64,000 nucleotides of DNA from Oscillibacter valericigenes (GTDB lineage Bacteria > Bacillota > Clostridia > Oscillospirales > Oscillospiraceae). The stretch is from contig NZ_JACSNX010000013.1 in assembly GCF_016902445.1 (NCBI RefSeq), positions 1 through 64,000 of the forward strand. The letters run 5' to 3'. The notes beneath the pieces are model-generated. The model ran no database searches, was not told the DNA's origin, and was given only the letters and a program-made list of their open reading frames with translations. The position numbers and the translations under genes are program-made. Shown piece after piece: positions 23,333-32,392 of this stretch (within the stretch, counting starts at the first letter, position 1; each line of letters starts with the position of its first letter).

Positions 23333-24021
23333 AGGAGTGCCGGGCGCTGCGGCCGCGGCTCCTGCGGACAGACAGTCCCGAGGATCGGCGGGACAAAAAC
23401 GAGATCGTCCGGTCAAAGCATACAGCGGTTTGCAGGACCCAGGTGGATCGCCTGGAACTGCGACTGGCGACTTTTGGCTTCCATGGAAGCCACTACACGC
23501 TGACCTGTGACGACTTCCACTTGCCGGACAGATATGACGGGATGCGAAAAATGTTCCGGGCGGCCAGGTCGCGGATGCAGCGATGGCACGGTGGGACCTT
23601 TGACTGGATCGGCTGCATTGAGGGCAAGCACGGGGATCATCGGCTCCACGTGCACCTGGTGCTGCGGGATGAGGACTTCTCCCCGGCAGAGGTTCGGCAC
23701 CTGTGGACGGCCGGCGACGTGGATGACGAGCCGGTCCTGTTGCGGGAGGGCGGATACCGGCGGCTGGCCAAGTACTTCAACAAGGAGCGGCCGGACGGGT
23801 TCGTGATCCCGCTGGGCAAGCACCCGTGGAGCTGCAGCCGGGGGCTGAAGGCCCGGATCCCTGAGCCGGAGCGGTGGCGGGATGACAGCGGGCTGATCGA
23901 GGTTCCGGACAACGTGATCTGGTGCCGGAAGGGATCCCACGAGAATGACTTCGGAGCCTACTACTATGCGAGCTATATCCTGCCGGATGGGCCGCAGTTT
24001 GGCGGCCGGTTTTTTGTTTAG
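23287..24021 (+). CDS. HUH endonuclease-like rolling-circle Rep-type protein
   Basis: 244 aa from GTG with GAGGAGG 10 nt upstream. The HUH motif is seen in CIEGKHGDHRLHVHLVL near residue 105, and a Tyr-containing helix YRRLAKYFNKERP near residue 155 matches the third Rep motif. An aromatic YYYASYIL segment is near the C-terminus. Such Rep-like proteins occur in clostridial prophages alongside DnaB systems. Possible roles are nicking at an origin or mobilisation; none can be assigned from the sequence. Confidence 0.65.
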   Translation: MQEWICVRQRAGPLVKECRALRPRLLRTDSPEDRRDKNEIVRSKHTAVCRTQVDRLELRLATFGFHGSHYTLTCDDFHLPDRYDGMRKMFRAARSRMQRWHGGTFDWIGCIEGKHGDHRLHVHLVLRDEDFSPAEVRHLWTAGDVDDEPVLLREGGYRRLAKYFNKERPDGFVIPLGKHPWSCSRGLKARIPEPERWRDDSGLIEVPDNVIWCRKGSHENDFGAYYYASYILPDGPQFGGRFFV

Positions 24022-24102
24022 AATCTGTCGCGCGCGTGCGCGCGTCTATCTTGAAATCTAGTGGAACGATAGGCACACATTGGAGAAAGTGAGGAAAAGC
24101 CG

Positions 24103-24300
24103 TTGCAAACCAGCAGCGAACGTGTTAAACTAAGCGCAAAGGATGGATGGCTGCTCTGCCCTCGGTGCGGTCGCGGAAAGGTCCTGCGGCTCAATCCAGA
24201 GACCAGAGCCAGGAGCTTGACGGTGTACTGCAAGCTCTGCGGGAAAGAGTCCATCGTAAATATCGACGAGTGCCTGTGCCATAGAGCCTGTGCCACATGA
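24103..24300 (+). CDS. Cysteine-rich KTR-type zinc-ribbon protein
   Basis: 65 aa from TTG. LLCPRCGRGKVLRLN and YCKLCGKESIVNID form a two-CxxC zinc ribbon typical of the cysteine-rich KTR family found in mobile elements. Function unknown. Confidence 0.65.
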   Translation: MQTSSERVKLSAKDGWLLCPRCGRGKVLRLNPETRARSLTVYCKLCGKESIVNIDECLCHRACAT

Positions 24301-24358
24301 TCCGCAAAGGGCGGACGTGTTGGCGCAGGCTTTTTGTTTTGCCCGGAGGTGATAGCCC

Positions 24359-24739
24359 ATGGCACAAAAGCCGCTGCGCCCATGCCGGCATCCTGGGTGT
24401 ACGGCCCTGGTCCCCGACGGCTACTGCGACCGCCACCGGCCAAAGGATAACCGCAGCAACGAAGCCAAGTCCTGGCACTGGATGTACCTGACACCAGAGT
24501 GGACGGAAGACCTGCGGCCCGGCCAGCTCCTTCGTGAGCCGTTTTGCCGGGAGTGTGCTCGGCACGGAGACCGGACACCGGCCACGGAAGTGGATCACAT
24601 CCAACCGCACCGTGGAGACTGGGCAGTGTTCATGGATCGTGGCAATCTTCAGAGCCTTTGCCATTCCTGCCACAGTCGCAAGACGATGGCTGAAATGCGG
24701 CAAAAGCGAGATGCTTTGTGTGCCCGCTGGCGGCGATGA
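24359..24739 (+). CDS. HNH endonuclease next to terminase
   Basis: 126 aa. The HNH core is EVDHIQPHRGDW ... NLQSLCHSCHSRKT, with two CxxC-type pairs forming the zinc site. HNH proteins directly upstream of TerS/TerL assist DNA packaging and cos cleavage in many HK97-like phages, and this one is in that position. Confidence 0.9.
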   Translation: MAQKPLRPCRHPGCTALVPDGYCDRHRPKDNRSNEAKSWHWMYLTPEWTEDLRPGQLLREPFCRECARHGDRTPATEVDHIQPHRGDWAVFMDRGNLQSLCHSCHSRKTMAEMRQKRDALCARWRR

Positions 24740-24900
24740 CCGGCAGAACGCTTGGGCGCACGGGCGGGACGGGCGTGCGGGCGCGGCGCTTCCTTGCAAC
24801 CCTCCCCCGGTCAAAAAAAGTTCGGGCGGAGTGGCGTAAGACCGCAGGCCGCCCTTCACGCGAGAATTTTTCCCCACCGGGATTTTCGGGGGTTTCGGGC

Positions 24901-24917
24901 GTGTCCGAATCGGACAC
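24901..24917 (+). repeat. 17-bp prophage palindrome, copy 3
   Basis: GTGTCCGAATCGGACAC in the gap between the HNH gene and the terminase genes. Confidence 0.95.
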
Positions 24918-24941
24918 GCACCACAGAGAGCGAGGGAGTAT

Positions 24942-25217
24942 ATGGTTCGGCTGGAATGCGGCCTGCGGGGTGCCCGCAAGTATTGCACCTCATACCCAGG
25001 CTGGTGCTGCAGGGAGTGCCCGCTGTGGGCATCCTGCGACCGAGCCTGCTGGAATTCCCCGGAGTCTTGCGGTTACTCCGCGCCCCACGACACTTGTCAG
25101 TATCACGCACCAACCAAGATTGTCTTGAAGGAGGGACCTATCCATGGCGGGCAGACGGCAGCCCACGGCTCTTTTGGAGGCCAACGGGCGAAAACATCTG
25201 ACGGAGGCGGAGGCTGA
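24942..25217 (+). CDS. Possible Cys-rich small protein overlapping terS
   Basis: 91 aa with GAGGGAG before the ATG. The first 55 residues hold ten cysteines, including CCRECPLWASCDRACWNSPE, a pattern seen in small phage zinc proteins. The 74-bp overlap with terS and the Gly-rich end argue against, so the call is tentative. Confidence 0.4.
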   Translation: MVRLECGLRGARKYCTSYPGWCCRECPLWASCDRACWNSPESCGYSAPHDTCQYHAPTKIVLKEGPIHGGQTAAHGSFGGQRAKTSDGGGG

Positions 25218-25662
25218 CGCCCGGCGGGATCAGGAGGTCTATGTGGCGTCCCCGGAGGCGGCAGTCCCTCCCCGCTGGCTACCGAAGAAACTGCACAAGG
25301 AGTTCCGGGAGATCGGGGAGATCCTGCTGGCGGCGGGCCTGTACTCCGAGCTGGATCGGGACGTGCTGGGGCAGTACTTCCTGGCCCGGGAGCGGTGGCT
25401 CCGGGCGGACAAGCTGGCATCCCAAGCCATCCGGGACAAGGACGAGACCTTGGCCCAGAAGTGGGCCAGCACCCAGAATACCTACTTTCGTCAGGCCCGC
25501 CAGTGTGCGGAGTCCATGGGGCTCTCCGTTACGGCCCGGTGCCGGATCGTGGTACCCCAGGCCCTTCAGAACGCCGGGAGGGCCGGCCCGGAGGACGGTG
25601 CCGATGAGTTCACGCGGAAGCTCCGGGCCCGGCAGGCGGCGGCGCTGGAAGCGGCGGAATGA
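25144..25662 (+). CDS. terS: Terminase small subunit (P27 family)
   Basis: 172 aa. The pattern PPRWLPKKLHKEFREIGEIL followed by DRDVLGQYFLARERWLRADK matches P27-type small terminases. AAGGAGGGACC precedes the ATG. It overlaps terL by an ATGA junction and would recognise phage DNA for packaging. Confidence 0.88.
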   Translation: MAGRRQPTALLEANGRKHLTEAEADARRDQEVYVASPEAAVPPRWLPKKLHKEFREIGEILLAAGLYSELDRDVLGQYFLARERWLRADKLASQAIRDKDETLAQKWASTQNTYFRQARQCAESMGLSVTARCRIVVPQALQNAGRAGPEDGADEFTRKLRARQAAALEAAE

Positions 25663-27464
25663 CCGCCGTGACAGCGGCTGCGGAAATCATCCGGGACAAA
25701 GCAGCCGGTCAGTTTGCCTGTGACTTCGTTTCCCGCCTCCCCACCACTGACAGCGGCAAGCCCTTCCAGCTTTATGCCTGGCAGCGGGATGCCATCATGG
25801 ACTTCTACGGCACCATGGAGAATGACCCGGACACCGGGGAACGGCTGCGGAAGTACTGGTATCTCTACCTGGAGATCCCCAAGAAAAACGGCAAGAGCGA
25901 GCTGGCGGCGGCCCTTGGCCTCTACCACCTGTTTGCGGATGGAGAGCTCAATGCGGAAGTTTATGTGTGCGCTGCCGATAAAGAGAACGCCAGCATCGTG
26001 TACAACGCTGCGGTGTTTATGCTCACCACCGCTCCCTGGACCGCCAAGATGGTGGCCCGGGGAGAGCTGAAGATCATCGAGAGCCGCAAGCGCATCGAAT
26101 ACCGCCAGCGGGTCCGCACCGGCAACGGGGGCTACAAGTGGATCGTGGTGGGCGTGATGGCAGTGTTGTCCGCCGAGGCATACAGCAAGCACGGCTACAA
26201 GCCCAGCTGCGTGATCTTCGACGAGCTCCACGCCCAGCCCAACCGGGATCTGTGGGACGTCATGACCGCCGGCGCCGGCTCTGGCCGGAAGCAGCCGGTG
26301 TGGATCGTGCTGACCACGGCAGGCGATGACCCGGACCGAACCTCCATTGGCTGGGAGATCCACCAGAAGGCCGTGGCCATCCGGGACGCCCGGCGGCTTC
26401 GCAGCATCCTGGCCGAGGGCGGAGATCCCCGGCAGGTGCTGTCCCTGCGCCACGTGGACGAGGAAGATCTCCTGCAGGCCGAGGACGATCTGCTGGCCCA
26501 GGATATGCCCAACTGGCTGCCCATCCTCTACGGCCTGACCGCCCTGTACGGCGACGACCCGGACGACCTGGCGGCCGTGGATATCTGGGACGAAAAGCTC
26601 TGGTTCCTGTGCAACCCCTCCCTGGGCAAGCACCTGAGCCTGCGGAACATCCGGCTGGAGGCCATGGAGGCCCGCCGCAGCGAGGCCGGCGAGAAGCTCT
26701 TCCGCTGGCTCCGCCTGAACCAGTGGATCAGTGTCAAGGCGGTCAGCTGGATCTCCCTGACATTGTACGACAAGACCCAGTGGGGCCCCAGCAAACGGGC
26801 GGAACGGGCCGCCTGGCTGGAACGGCTGAAAGGGAAGCTCTGTTACGGTGGCGTGGATCTGTCCACCAGCAAGGACCTGACGGCCTTCGTGCTGCTGTTC
26901 CCGCCCCAGCCCGGGTTGGAGACGGCCGTGCTGCTCCCCTACATCTGGCGCCCCGGCGGGACGGTGGAGGAGGCGGAGCGGCGGGACCACGTGCCCTATC
27001 GGGACTGGGCCCGTGCCGGTTTTCTGCAGCTGTGCGATGGCGACATCATCAACTACAGCGACGTGGAGGAGGCCATCCGGCAGGCCCGGGAGGACTATGA
27101 CCTGCGGATGGTAGGATTTGACCCCTATTTGAGCCGGACGATCACCCAGCGGCTGGAACCCATCGTCTCGGTCATGGAGATTCCGCAGGACTTGCGGAAT
27201 ATGTCTCCGGCCATGAAGGAGATGGACGATCTGATGACCCGGCACCAGCTGCTGCACGTGCACAACACGTGCTTCCGGTGGACGTTTGGCAATGTCCGGT
27301 GCTATGTGGACGGGAACGCGAACGTAAAGCCGCTGAAGAACAAATCCGCCGGCCGCATTGACCCTACCGTGGCGTCGATCATTGCAGTGGCCGTGTGGAT
27401 GATCATGCGGAACCAGAAGCCGGATCTGGCGGAGGCCATGGCCCGGCCTGGGTACAGCTTATAA
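25659..27464 (+). CDS. terL: Terminase large subunit
   Basis: 601 aa. The ATPase has the Walker A-like IPKKNGKSELAAAL near residue 75 and Walker B CVIFDELHAQPN near residue 186. The nuclease domain follows, with YGGVDLSTSKDLTAF and DYDLRMVGFDPYLS carrying the expected acidic residues. It drives DNA into the prohead and cuts it. Confidence 0.95.
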   Translation: MTAVTAAAEIIRDKAAGQFACDFVSRLPTTDSGKPFQLYAWQRDAIMDFYGTMENDPDTGERLRKYWYLYLEIPKKNGKSELAAALGLYHLFADGELNAEVYVCAADKENASIVYNAAVFMLTTAPWTAKMVARGELKIIESRKRIEYRQRVRTGNGGYKWIVVGVMAVLSAEAYSKHGYKPSCVIFDELHAQPNRDLWDVMTAGAGSGRKQPVWIVLTTAGDDPDRTSIGWEIHQKAVAIRDARRLRSILAEGGDPRQVLSLRHVDEEDLLQAEDDLLAQDMPNWLPILYGLTALYGDDPDDLAAVDIWDEKLWFLCNPSLGKHLSLRNIRLEAMEARRSEAGEKLFRWLRLNQWISVKAVSWISLTLYDKTQWGPSKRAERAAWLERLKGKLCYGGVDLSTSKDLTAFVLLFPPQPGLETAVLLPYIWRPGGTVEEAERRDHVPYRDWARAGFLQLCDGDIINYSDVEEAIRQAREDYDLRMVGFDPYLSRTITQRLEPIVSVMEIPQDLRNMSPAMKEMDDLMTRHQLLHVHNTCFRWTFGNVRCYVDGNANVKPLKNKSAGRIDPTVASIIAVAVWMIMRNQKPDLAEAMARPGYSL

Positions 27465-27466
27465 GC

Positions 27467-27483
27467 GTGTCCGAATCGGACAC
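27467..27483 (+). repeat. 17-bp prophage palindrome, copy 4
   Basis: GTGTCCGAATCGGACAC, starting three bases after the terL stop and just before the ribosome site of the next small gene. Confidence 0.95.
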
Positions 27484-27498
27484 AGGAAGGAGAAGCCT

Positions 27499-27678
27499 GT
27501 GGAAAAACTGCGGAAGGGATTGGCCAGATACGCCGGTGACCTGGTGCTGGTGGCCGGTGCGGCCGCCATCACCGTGGGCGCCGGGATGATCTATCTGCCG
27601 GCGGGCCTGATCGCCGGCGGGGTCCTGGCCATTGCCGGCGTGATCCTCAACAGCCTGGGCGGAGGTGATGAACCGTGA
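27499..27678 (+). CDS. 59-aa two-helix membrane protein
   Basis: GTG start with AGGAAGGAG upstream. After MEKLRKGLARYAGD come two hydrophobic segments (LVLVAGAAAITVGAGMIYLP and GLIAGGVLAIAGVILNSL). Its end overlaps the portal start as GTGA. Small membrane proteins at this place occur in several clostridial phages; function unknown. Confidence 0.65.
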   Translation: MEKLRKGLARYAGDLVLVAGAAAITVGAGMIYLPAGLIAGGVLAIAGVILNSLGGGDEP

Positions 27679-28958
27679 GTATGTGCAAGGGGCTGCGGGC
27701 GGCAGTCCGGTCCCCCACCAGGCGGAAAGCCCTGACGGCGGCGGACCTGGTCTCCTGGGGGTACAGCGAAGGAGCGGAGGCCCCGGAGACCTATGCCAGG
27801 AAACTGAGTGCCGTGGACCGGTGCATGAGCATCCTGGCCGGGTCCATGGCCAAGCTGCCCAACTACATCTTCGACGCAAAGACCCGGGAGCGGGTGGACC
27901 ATCCCCTCCTGCACCTGTTGAACGTCCGGCCCAATGAGGCCATGACCCCCAGCATCCGCAAAGAGGTGCTTGAAAACAGCCGGAACGAGGGCGGAAACGG
28001 CTACGATTGGATCCTGCGAGACCCCAGGACCGGACGGATCACAGAGCTGATCCCCGTCCCCTGGTATTTGGTGGAGCCCTGGAGGGATCTGTCCGGCCGC
28101 ATCTGGTACACGGTGACTCATCCAGTCACCGGAGAGCCCATGGTGCTCCCCCAGGAGGATATCTGCCACTACAAGGGCGCCACCCGGGATGGACTCAAGG
28201 GCATCTCCGCGCTGCGGCGGGCTGCCGATACGCTGGCATCCGCCAGAGCATCCCAGCAGTACGAGCGCAGCTACTACGAGAGCGGCGGTCAGCCCTCCGG
28301 CATCCTGCGGACGGAGTCGGACCTGGGTGGCTATGCCAAGGGCGCTGACGGCAAGGTCCTCACCCGCTCGGATGGCTCCGCCGTGAGCCTGAAGGACCAA
28401 CTGCGCAGCGAGTGGGAAAAGATCCACGCAGGGCCCAAAAACGGCCACCGGGTGGCCATCCTGGACCTGGGCCTGGACTACAAGCCCATCGCCGCCAGTA
28501 ACCAGGAGGCTCAGTTTGTGGAGAGCAAGGAGGTGTCCATCCGAGACATCGCCCGGTACTTCGGTATCCCCCTCTACAAGCTGGGGGAGGGCAAAGAGGC
28601 ATACAGCTCCAACGAGCAGAACGCCATCGAGTATGTCACGGGGACGCTCCACCCCATCGTCACCCAGTACGAAGAGGAGCAGACCTGGAAGCTGCTCACT
28701 GACCGGGAGATCGGCCGGGGACTGGAAATCCGGATCAACCTGATGGCGGAGCTGCGGGGCGACACCGCGGCCCGGGGGAATTGGTACCAGACCATGCTGC
28801 AAAACGGCCCGTTCAGCGTCAACGATGTGCGGGCCCTGGAGGATCTGCCGGACATCCCTGGCGGGGACGAGCACCGGGCCAGCCTAAACTATGTGCCCCT
28901 GTCCATGTGGGCGGAGCTGAGCCGGCTGCGGGCGGAGACCCGACCGCCGGCGGAGTAA
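27675..28958 (+). CDS. Phage portal protein (HK97 family)
   Basis: 427 aa. Portal motifs include YARKLSAVDRCMSILAGSMA near residue 40, GNGYDWILRD, ISALRRAADTLASARASQQY and EVSIRDIARYFGIPLYKLGE. It forms the dodecameric DNA entry ring at the capsid vertex. GTG start. Confidence 0.95.
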   Translation: MSMCKGLRAAVRSPTRRKALTAADLVSWGYSEGAEAPETYARKLSAVDRCMSILAGSMAKLPNYIFDAKTRERVDHPLLHLLNVRPNEAMTPSIRKEVLENSRNEGGNGYDWILRDPRTGRITELIPVPWYLVEPWRDLSGRIWYTVTHPVTGEPMVLPQEDICHYKGATRDGLKGISALRRAADTLASARASQQYERSYYESGGQPSGILRTESDLGGYAKGADGKVLTRSDGSAVSLKDQLRSEWEKIHAGPKNGHRVAILDLGLDYKPIAASNQEAQFVESKEVSIRDIARYFGIPLYKLGEGKEAYSSNEQNAIEYVTGTLHPIVTQYEEEQTWKLLTDREIGRGLEIRINLMAELRGDTAARGNWYQTMLQNGPFSVNDVRALEDLPDIPGGDEHRASLNYVPLSMWAELSRLRAETRPPAE

Positions 28959-28968
28959 GGAGGAAATC

Positions 28969-29667
28969 GTGGAGCAGATTTTGAAGGCAGCCCGCCTGGA
29001 AAAGGCGGAACTGAACGATGAGGACCTGGCGCTGATCAACCGGCAGACGCTACGGCCACTGACCGCCGGGGAAGTGTTTACCTTCCGCCTGGCGGCCTGC
29101 GACAACCAGGTGGACCGGGACTTTGAGCGGTTCACCGAGGCCACCCTGGCAGAGATGGCGGAGCGGTTTGTGGGCCTGCCGGTCCTGCGGGATCATCGGT
29201 GGAGCTCCGAGACGCAAACCGCACGGGTCTACGCCGGCAGCGTGGAATCGTCTGGAGACGGCACGCAGCGGCTGGTCCTGCGGTGCTATATGCCCCGGAC
29301 GGAGCAGACGGCGCCCATCATCGCGGCTATTGAGAGCGGCATTCTGCGGGAGTGCAGCGTGGGACTGGCAGTAAAGCGGGCGCTGTGCTCCATCTGCGGA
29401 GCTAATCAGCGGGAGACTCTTTGCAAGCACATCCAGGGCCTGGAGTACGATGGCCAGGTGTGCCACATGGACCTGGATGGCGTGGCGGACGCCTATGAGA
29501 TCTCCCTGGTGGCCGTTCCGGCCCAGCCGGAGGCCGGCGTCATCAAGAGCAAACGCTACGGCGGCCAGGAGCCGCCCCCGGAAAGTCATCCCTCGGGCGG
29601 GGCGCCCGGAGAAGATACGGCCTGGCAGGACGAAGCCCTGCTGGAGCTGGAAAAAAATCGTTTCTGA
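28969..29667 (+). CDS. Prohead protease (HK97-like serine protease)
   Basis: 232 aa, GTG start after AAGGAGGAAATC. The catalytic His lies in LRDHRWSSETQTARV and the Ser in RECSVGLAV; ADAYEISLVAVPAQPEA ends the fold as in HK97 U35 proteases. Its position between portal and capsid is the rule. It would cleave scaffold or capsid delta sequences. Confidence 0.85.
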   Translation: MEQILKAARLEKAELNDEDLALINRQTLRPLTAGEVFTFRLAACDNQVDRDFERFTEATLAEMAERFVGLPVLRDHRWSSETQTARVYAGSVESSGDGTQRLVLRCYMPRTEQTAPIIAAIESGILRECSVGLAVKRALCSICGANQRETLCKHIQGLEYDGQVCHMDLDGVADAYEISLVAVPAQPEAGVIKSKRYGGQEPPPESHPSGGAPGEDTAWQDEALLELEKNRF

Positions 29668-29685
29668 CATAGGAGGACTAGAGAC

Positions 29686-30942
29686 ATGAGCATGAGACGG
29701 AAGCTGACCGAAAAGCTCCAGGAGCGCACCGCCCTGCTGGAGAAGGCCGAGGGCCTGCTGAAAGAGGGCAAGCGGGAGGACTACCGGGCCGAGATGGAAA
29801 AGGTCCGGAACATGAACGCCGATATCGACGACCTGAAGGGCCTGATCGCCGAGCAGGACCGGAAGTTTATGGAGAAGGCCCCGGACCTGGCCGAGGAGAA
29901 GGACAAGGCGGAGGAGCGGGGCAATGCCCTGATGAAGGGCCAGGAGGTGAAGTTCACCGCCCTGGAAGTGAGCAAGGCCCTGTTCCTGCCCCGGGCTGCG
30001 GCGGAGAAGTCCGTGACGCTGGCCACCGGCACCCTGGCCCAGCCCACCGGGGCCGGCACCAACATCCGGGACCCCCTGGGCAACGGCGTGGGGGCCATCA
30101 TCGACCAGGTGTATGTCCAGGATCTGACAGGCATGTCCAGCTATCTGGAGCCCTATGTGATCTCTGAATTTGACGCCACCGGCGGCGACGTGGCCACCAA
30201 TGCCGGCAAGGCCCGGACGGCCTCTGGCGATCCCACCTTCGGCGTGGCCAAGATCGCCCCCTATGAGCTGACCACCACCAGCTACGTGGACAAGAACATC
30301 TCCCGCCTGACTCCCGGCAACTACTATGCAAAAGTATTTGCCATGGCTATGCGGGCCATGCGCCGGGACACCGTGAAGATGATCTTCAACGGAGACGGCC
30401 AGGCCAGCAACAACGATATGTATGGCATCAAGACAGCCACCAACATGGCGGGCAGCGCCATCTACGCCACGCTGAATGTGGATGCGGTGGACGCAGATCT
30501 GCTGACCGATCTGATGTTTGCCTACGGCGGCGATGAGGAGTTGGGCGGCAACTGCCGGCTGTATCTGAACAAGAAGGACCTGCAGGCCCTGGGCAAGCTC
30601 CGGGGCACCAATGAGAAGCGTCGGCTGTTTGACATCGTGCCCGATGCCGGCAACCCCAACACCGGCATCATCCGGGACGGCGGCGTCATCGTCCCCTACT
30701 CCATCTCCAGCAGCCTGACGGCTCTGTCCACCGCCGATGCCTCCAGTGCCGCCGTGCCGACGATGGTGTACGGAGATCCCACGAACTATGAGCTGGGTCT
30801 GTTCGGGGAATACACGGTCCGGGTGGACGAGAGCGTGAAGGCCGTGGAGCGGATGCTGACCATCCTGGGCGACGCCATGGTAGGCGGCAATCTGATCGTG
30901 GACAAGGGCTTCGTGGTGGCCACGGTGCCCCAGAGCACCTAA
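29686..30942 (+). CDS. Major capsid protein (HK97 fold)
   Basis: 418 aa. The first 85 or so residues are a charged coiled-coil delta domain (KLTEKLQERTALLEKAEGLL), likely removed by the protease. The shell domain starts near the KALFLPRAAAEKSVTL region and contains typical strands such as ATGTLAQPTGAGTNIRDPLG. Assembly of the icosahedral head. Confidence 0.93.
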   Translation: MSMRRKLTEKLQERTALLEKAEGLLKEGKREDYRAEMEKVRNMNADIDDLKGLIAEQDRKFMEKAPDLAEEKDKAEERGNALMKGQEVKFTALEVSKALFLPRAAAEKSVTLATGTLAQPTGAGTNIRDPLGNGVGAIIDQVYVQDLTGMSSYLEPYVISEFDATGGDVATNAGKARTASGDPTFGVAKIAPYELTTTSYVDKNISRLTPGNYYAKVFAMAMRAMRRDTVKMIFNGDGQASNNDMYGIKTATNMAGSAIYATLNVDAVDADLLTDLMFAYGGDEELGGNCRLYLNKKDLQALGKLRGTNEKRRLFDIVPDAGNPNTGIIRDGGVIVPYSISSSLTALSTADASSAAVPTMVYGDPTNYELGLFGEYTVRVDESVKAVERMLTILGDAMVGGNLIVDKGFVVATVPQST

Positions 30943-30947
30943 GCCCC

Positions 30948-31265
30948 ATGGCCTTGGATGAGACCGTCAAGGCCAGGTTGATGGCCTACTGCCGGATCGA
31001 CGCCCTGGAAGAGGGGGAAGACACCCTCCTGGAGGGATTGTATCAAGCAGCTGTCAACTACATGGCCGATGCCGGCATCGGGGAGCCCCAGGAGGGGACT
31101 CCCCGCCGGGCCCAGTATGACCTATGCGTCAACCACTTGGTCCTGGACGGCTATGACCGGCGGGGTGCCACGGTCAGCGGGTCAGCCTTGGAGGACAATC
31201 CCGTCTTCCGGCGGATGATCGTGCAGCTGAAACTGACGGAGCCGGTGTCCGAATCGGACACATAA
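30948..31265 (+). CDS. Head-tail connector (gp6-like)
   Basis: 105 aa. LMAYCRIDALEEGEDTLLEG, YQAAVNYMADAGI and VNHLVLDGYDRRGA match the small gp6/YqbG-type connector. Its last seven residues, PVSESDT, come from the 17-bp palindrome, which thus overlaps the stop region. Confidence 0.85.
   Translation: MALDETVKARLMAYCRIDALEEGEDTLLEGLYQAAVNYMADAGIGEPQEGTPRRAQYDLCVNHLVLDGYDRRGATVSGSALEDNPVFRRMIVQLKLTEPVSESDT
31245..31261 (+). repeat. 17-bp prophage palindrome, copy 5
   Basis: GTGTCCGAATCGGACAC at the 3' end of the connector gene; the stop codon follows at once. Confidence 0.95.
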
Positions 31266-31310
31266 GAGGCCGCCCCGGCCGAGACGGGACGGCGAGGAAG
31301 GAGGTTCGCT

Positions 31311-31928
31311 ATGACAAGGGCTGCGGCGGGTGATCTGCGGGAGCGGGTGGCCGTGCTGGAGCTGACCAGCACAGCCGATAAAAGCGCATATACCTGGTCG
31401 GAGGTCCGGCGGATCTGGGCAGATGCCGTCCTGGACACCCGCAGCAATCTCTTTTCCTCCGTTGGGATCGGCGCCCGGGGCGTGACCTTCACCGTGCGGG
31501 CCTCCTCCCTTCTCAGCCTTGCCAATGCTTTTCTGTGGCGCGGCCATCACTGCTTTTTGACGTCCATAATCCCTCTGGAGGGCCAGCGGGGTTATATGGA
31601 GGTCAAGGCAGCCCTCTGTGAGCCGGTGACCCTGACGGCAAAGCCCCAGGCCCGGACCGGGCGGGACGCGCTGAACCGCCCCACGGCGGTGGAGATCCCG
31701 TTCTTTACCTTTCCGGGTGTCCTGACCGAGAAGTACCGGGCAAACGAGGCGGAGGACGTCTATCGGGTCACGACACTGCGGCGGGTTCTGGTGACGCCGA
31801 AGGCCATCCAGCTCCGGCCCAGCGACCTGGTGGAGGCGGAGGGAGAGACGCCCTATATCATCCGCCAGGCGCTGGACCTGGACCCCTGGAAAAACGAGTA
31901 TGAGCTCGAACGGATGGAGGATGCGTGA
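31311..31928 (+). CDS. Head closure/head-tail adaptor protein
   Basis: 205 aa, longer than the usual 110-aa adaptor. The first half (GDLRERVAVLELTSTADKSA, VRRIWADAVLDTR) resembles head-closure proteins; the second half seems to be a further beta-rich domain of the same type (VYRVTTLRRVLVTPKAIQL). AAGGAGGTTCGCT precedes the ATG. Confidence 0.7.
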   Translation: MTRAAAGDLRERVAVLELTSTADKSAYTWSEVRRIWADAVLDTRSNLFSSVGIGARGVTFTVRASSLLSLANAFLWRGHHCFLTSIIPLEGQRGYMEVKAALCEPVTLTAKPQARTGRDALNRPTAVEIPFFTFPGVLTEKYRANEAEDVYRVTTLRRVLVTPKAIQLRPSDLVEAEGETPYIIRQALDLDPWKNEYELERMEDA

Positions 31929-32392
31929 TGATCAATGTCCAAATGAGCGGTCTGGATGAGATCATCGACCGGCTCCAGGAATCCCCCGAGGTGTTTCGGG
32001 ACGCTAGGTCCCGGGAGCTGGAGGACATCGGGCAGCAGCTGCTGCCCAGAGTCCGGGCTGGGATCGGCGGCACCGGCCGCATCCAGAACCTGCAGGACGT
32101 TTACATGGGCAGCGGCAAGGGCTATGTGGCTGTCCGTCCGAAAGCCGGCGTCTTTTTGACAACCCCCGGTGGAAAACAGTACGCAGCCGGCGCCGTGACC
32201 AACGCCATCGAGGTCGGCCATGCGACACGTACACCTTCCGGGCGTTCTGCTCGATATCGACCTCGAATCAGCGTTGCCCGAGTGCCCGGGAAATATATGT
32301 ACCAGGACACAGATCCGGACGCCGAGCGCCTGGCCCAGGATGCCGGTGAACGTGTCACCCGGGAGATCGTACAGAGACTGGAGGGCGAATGA
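31928..32392 (+). CDS. HK97 gp10-family tail completion protein
   Basis: 154 aa. LDEIIDRLQESPEVFRDARS and the GNTG-type glycine-rich core (GIGGTGRIQNLQDVYMGSG) fit gp10. The ATG at 31928 is spaced correctly from GGAGG. It overlaps its neighbour on both sides. Confidence 0.8.
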   Translation: MINVQMSGLDEIIDRLQESPEVFRDARSRELEDIGQQLLPRVRAGIGGTGRIQNLQDVYMGSGKGYVAVRPKAGVFLTTPGGKQYAAGAVTNAIEVGHATRTPSGRSARYRPRISVARVPGKYMYQDTDPDAERLAQDAGERVTREIVQRLEGE

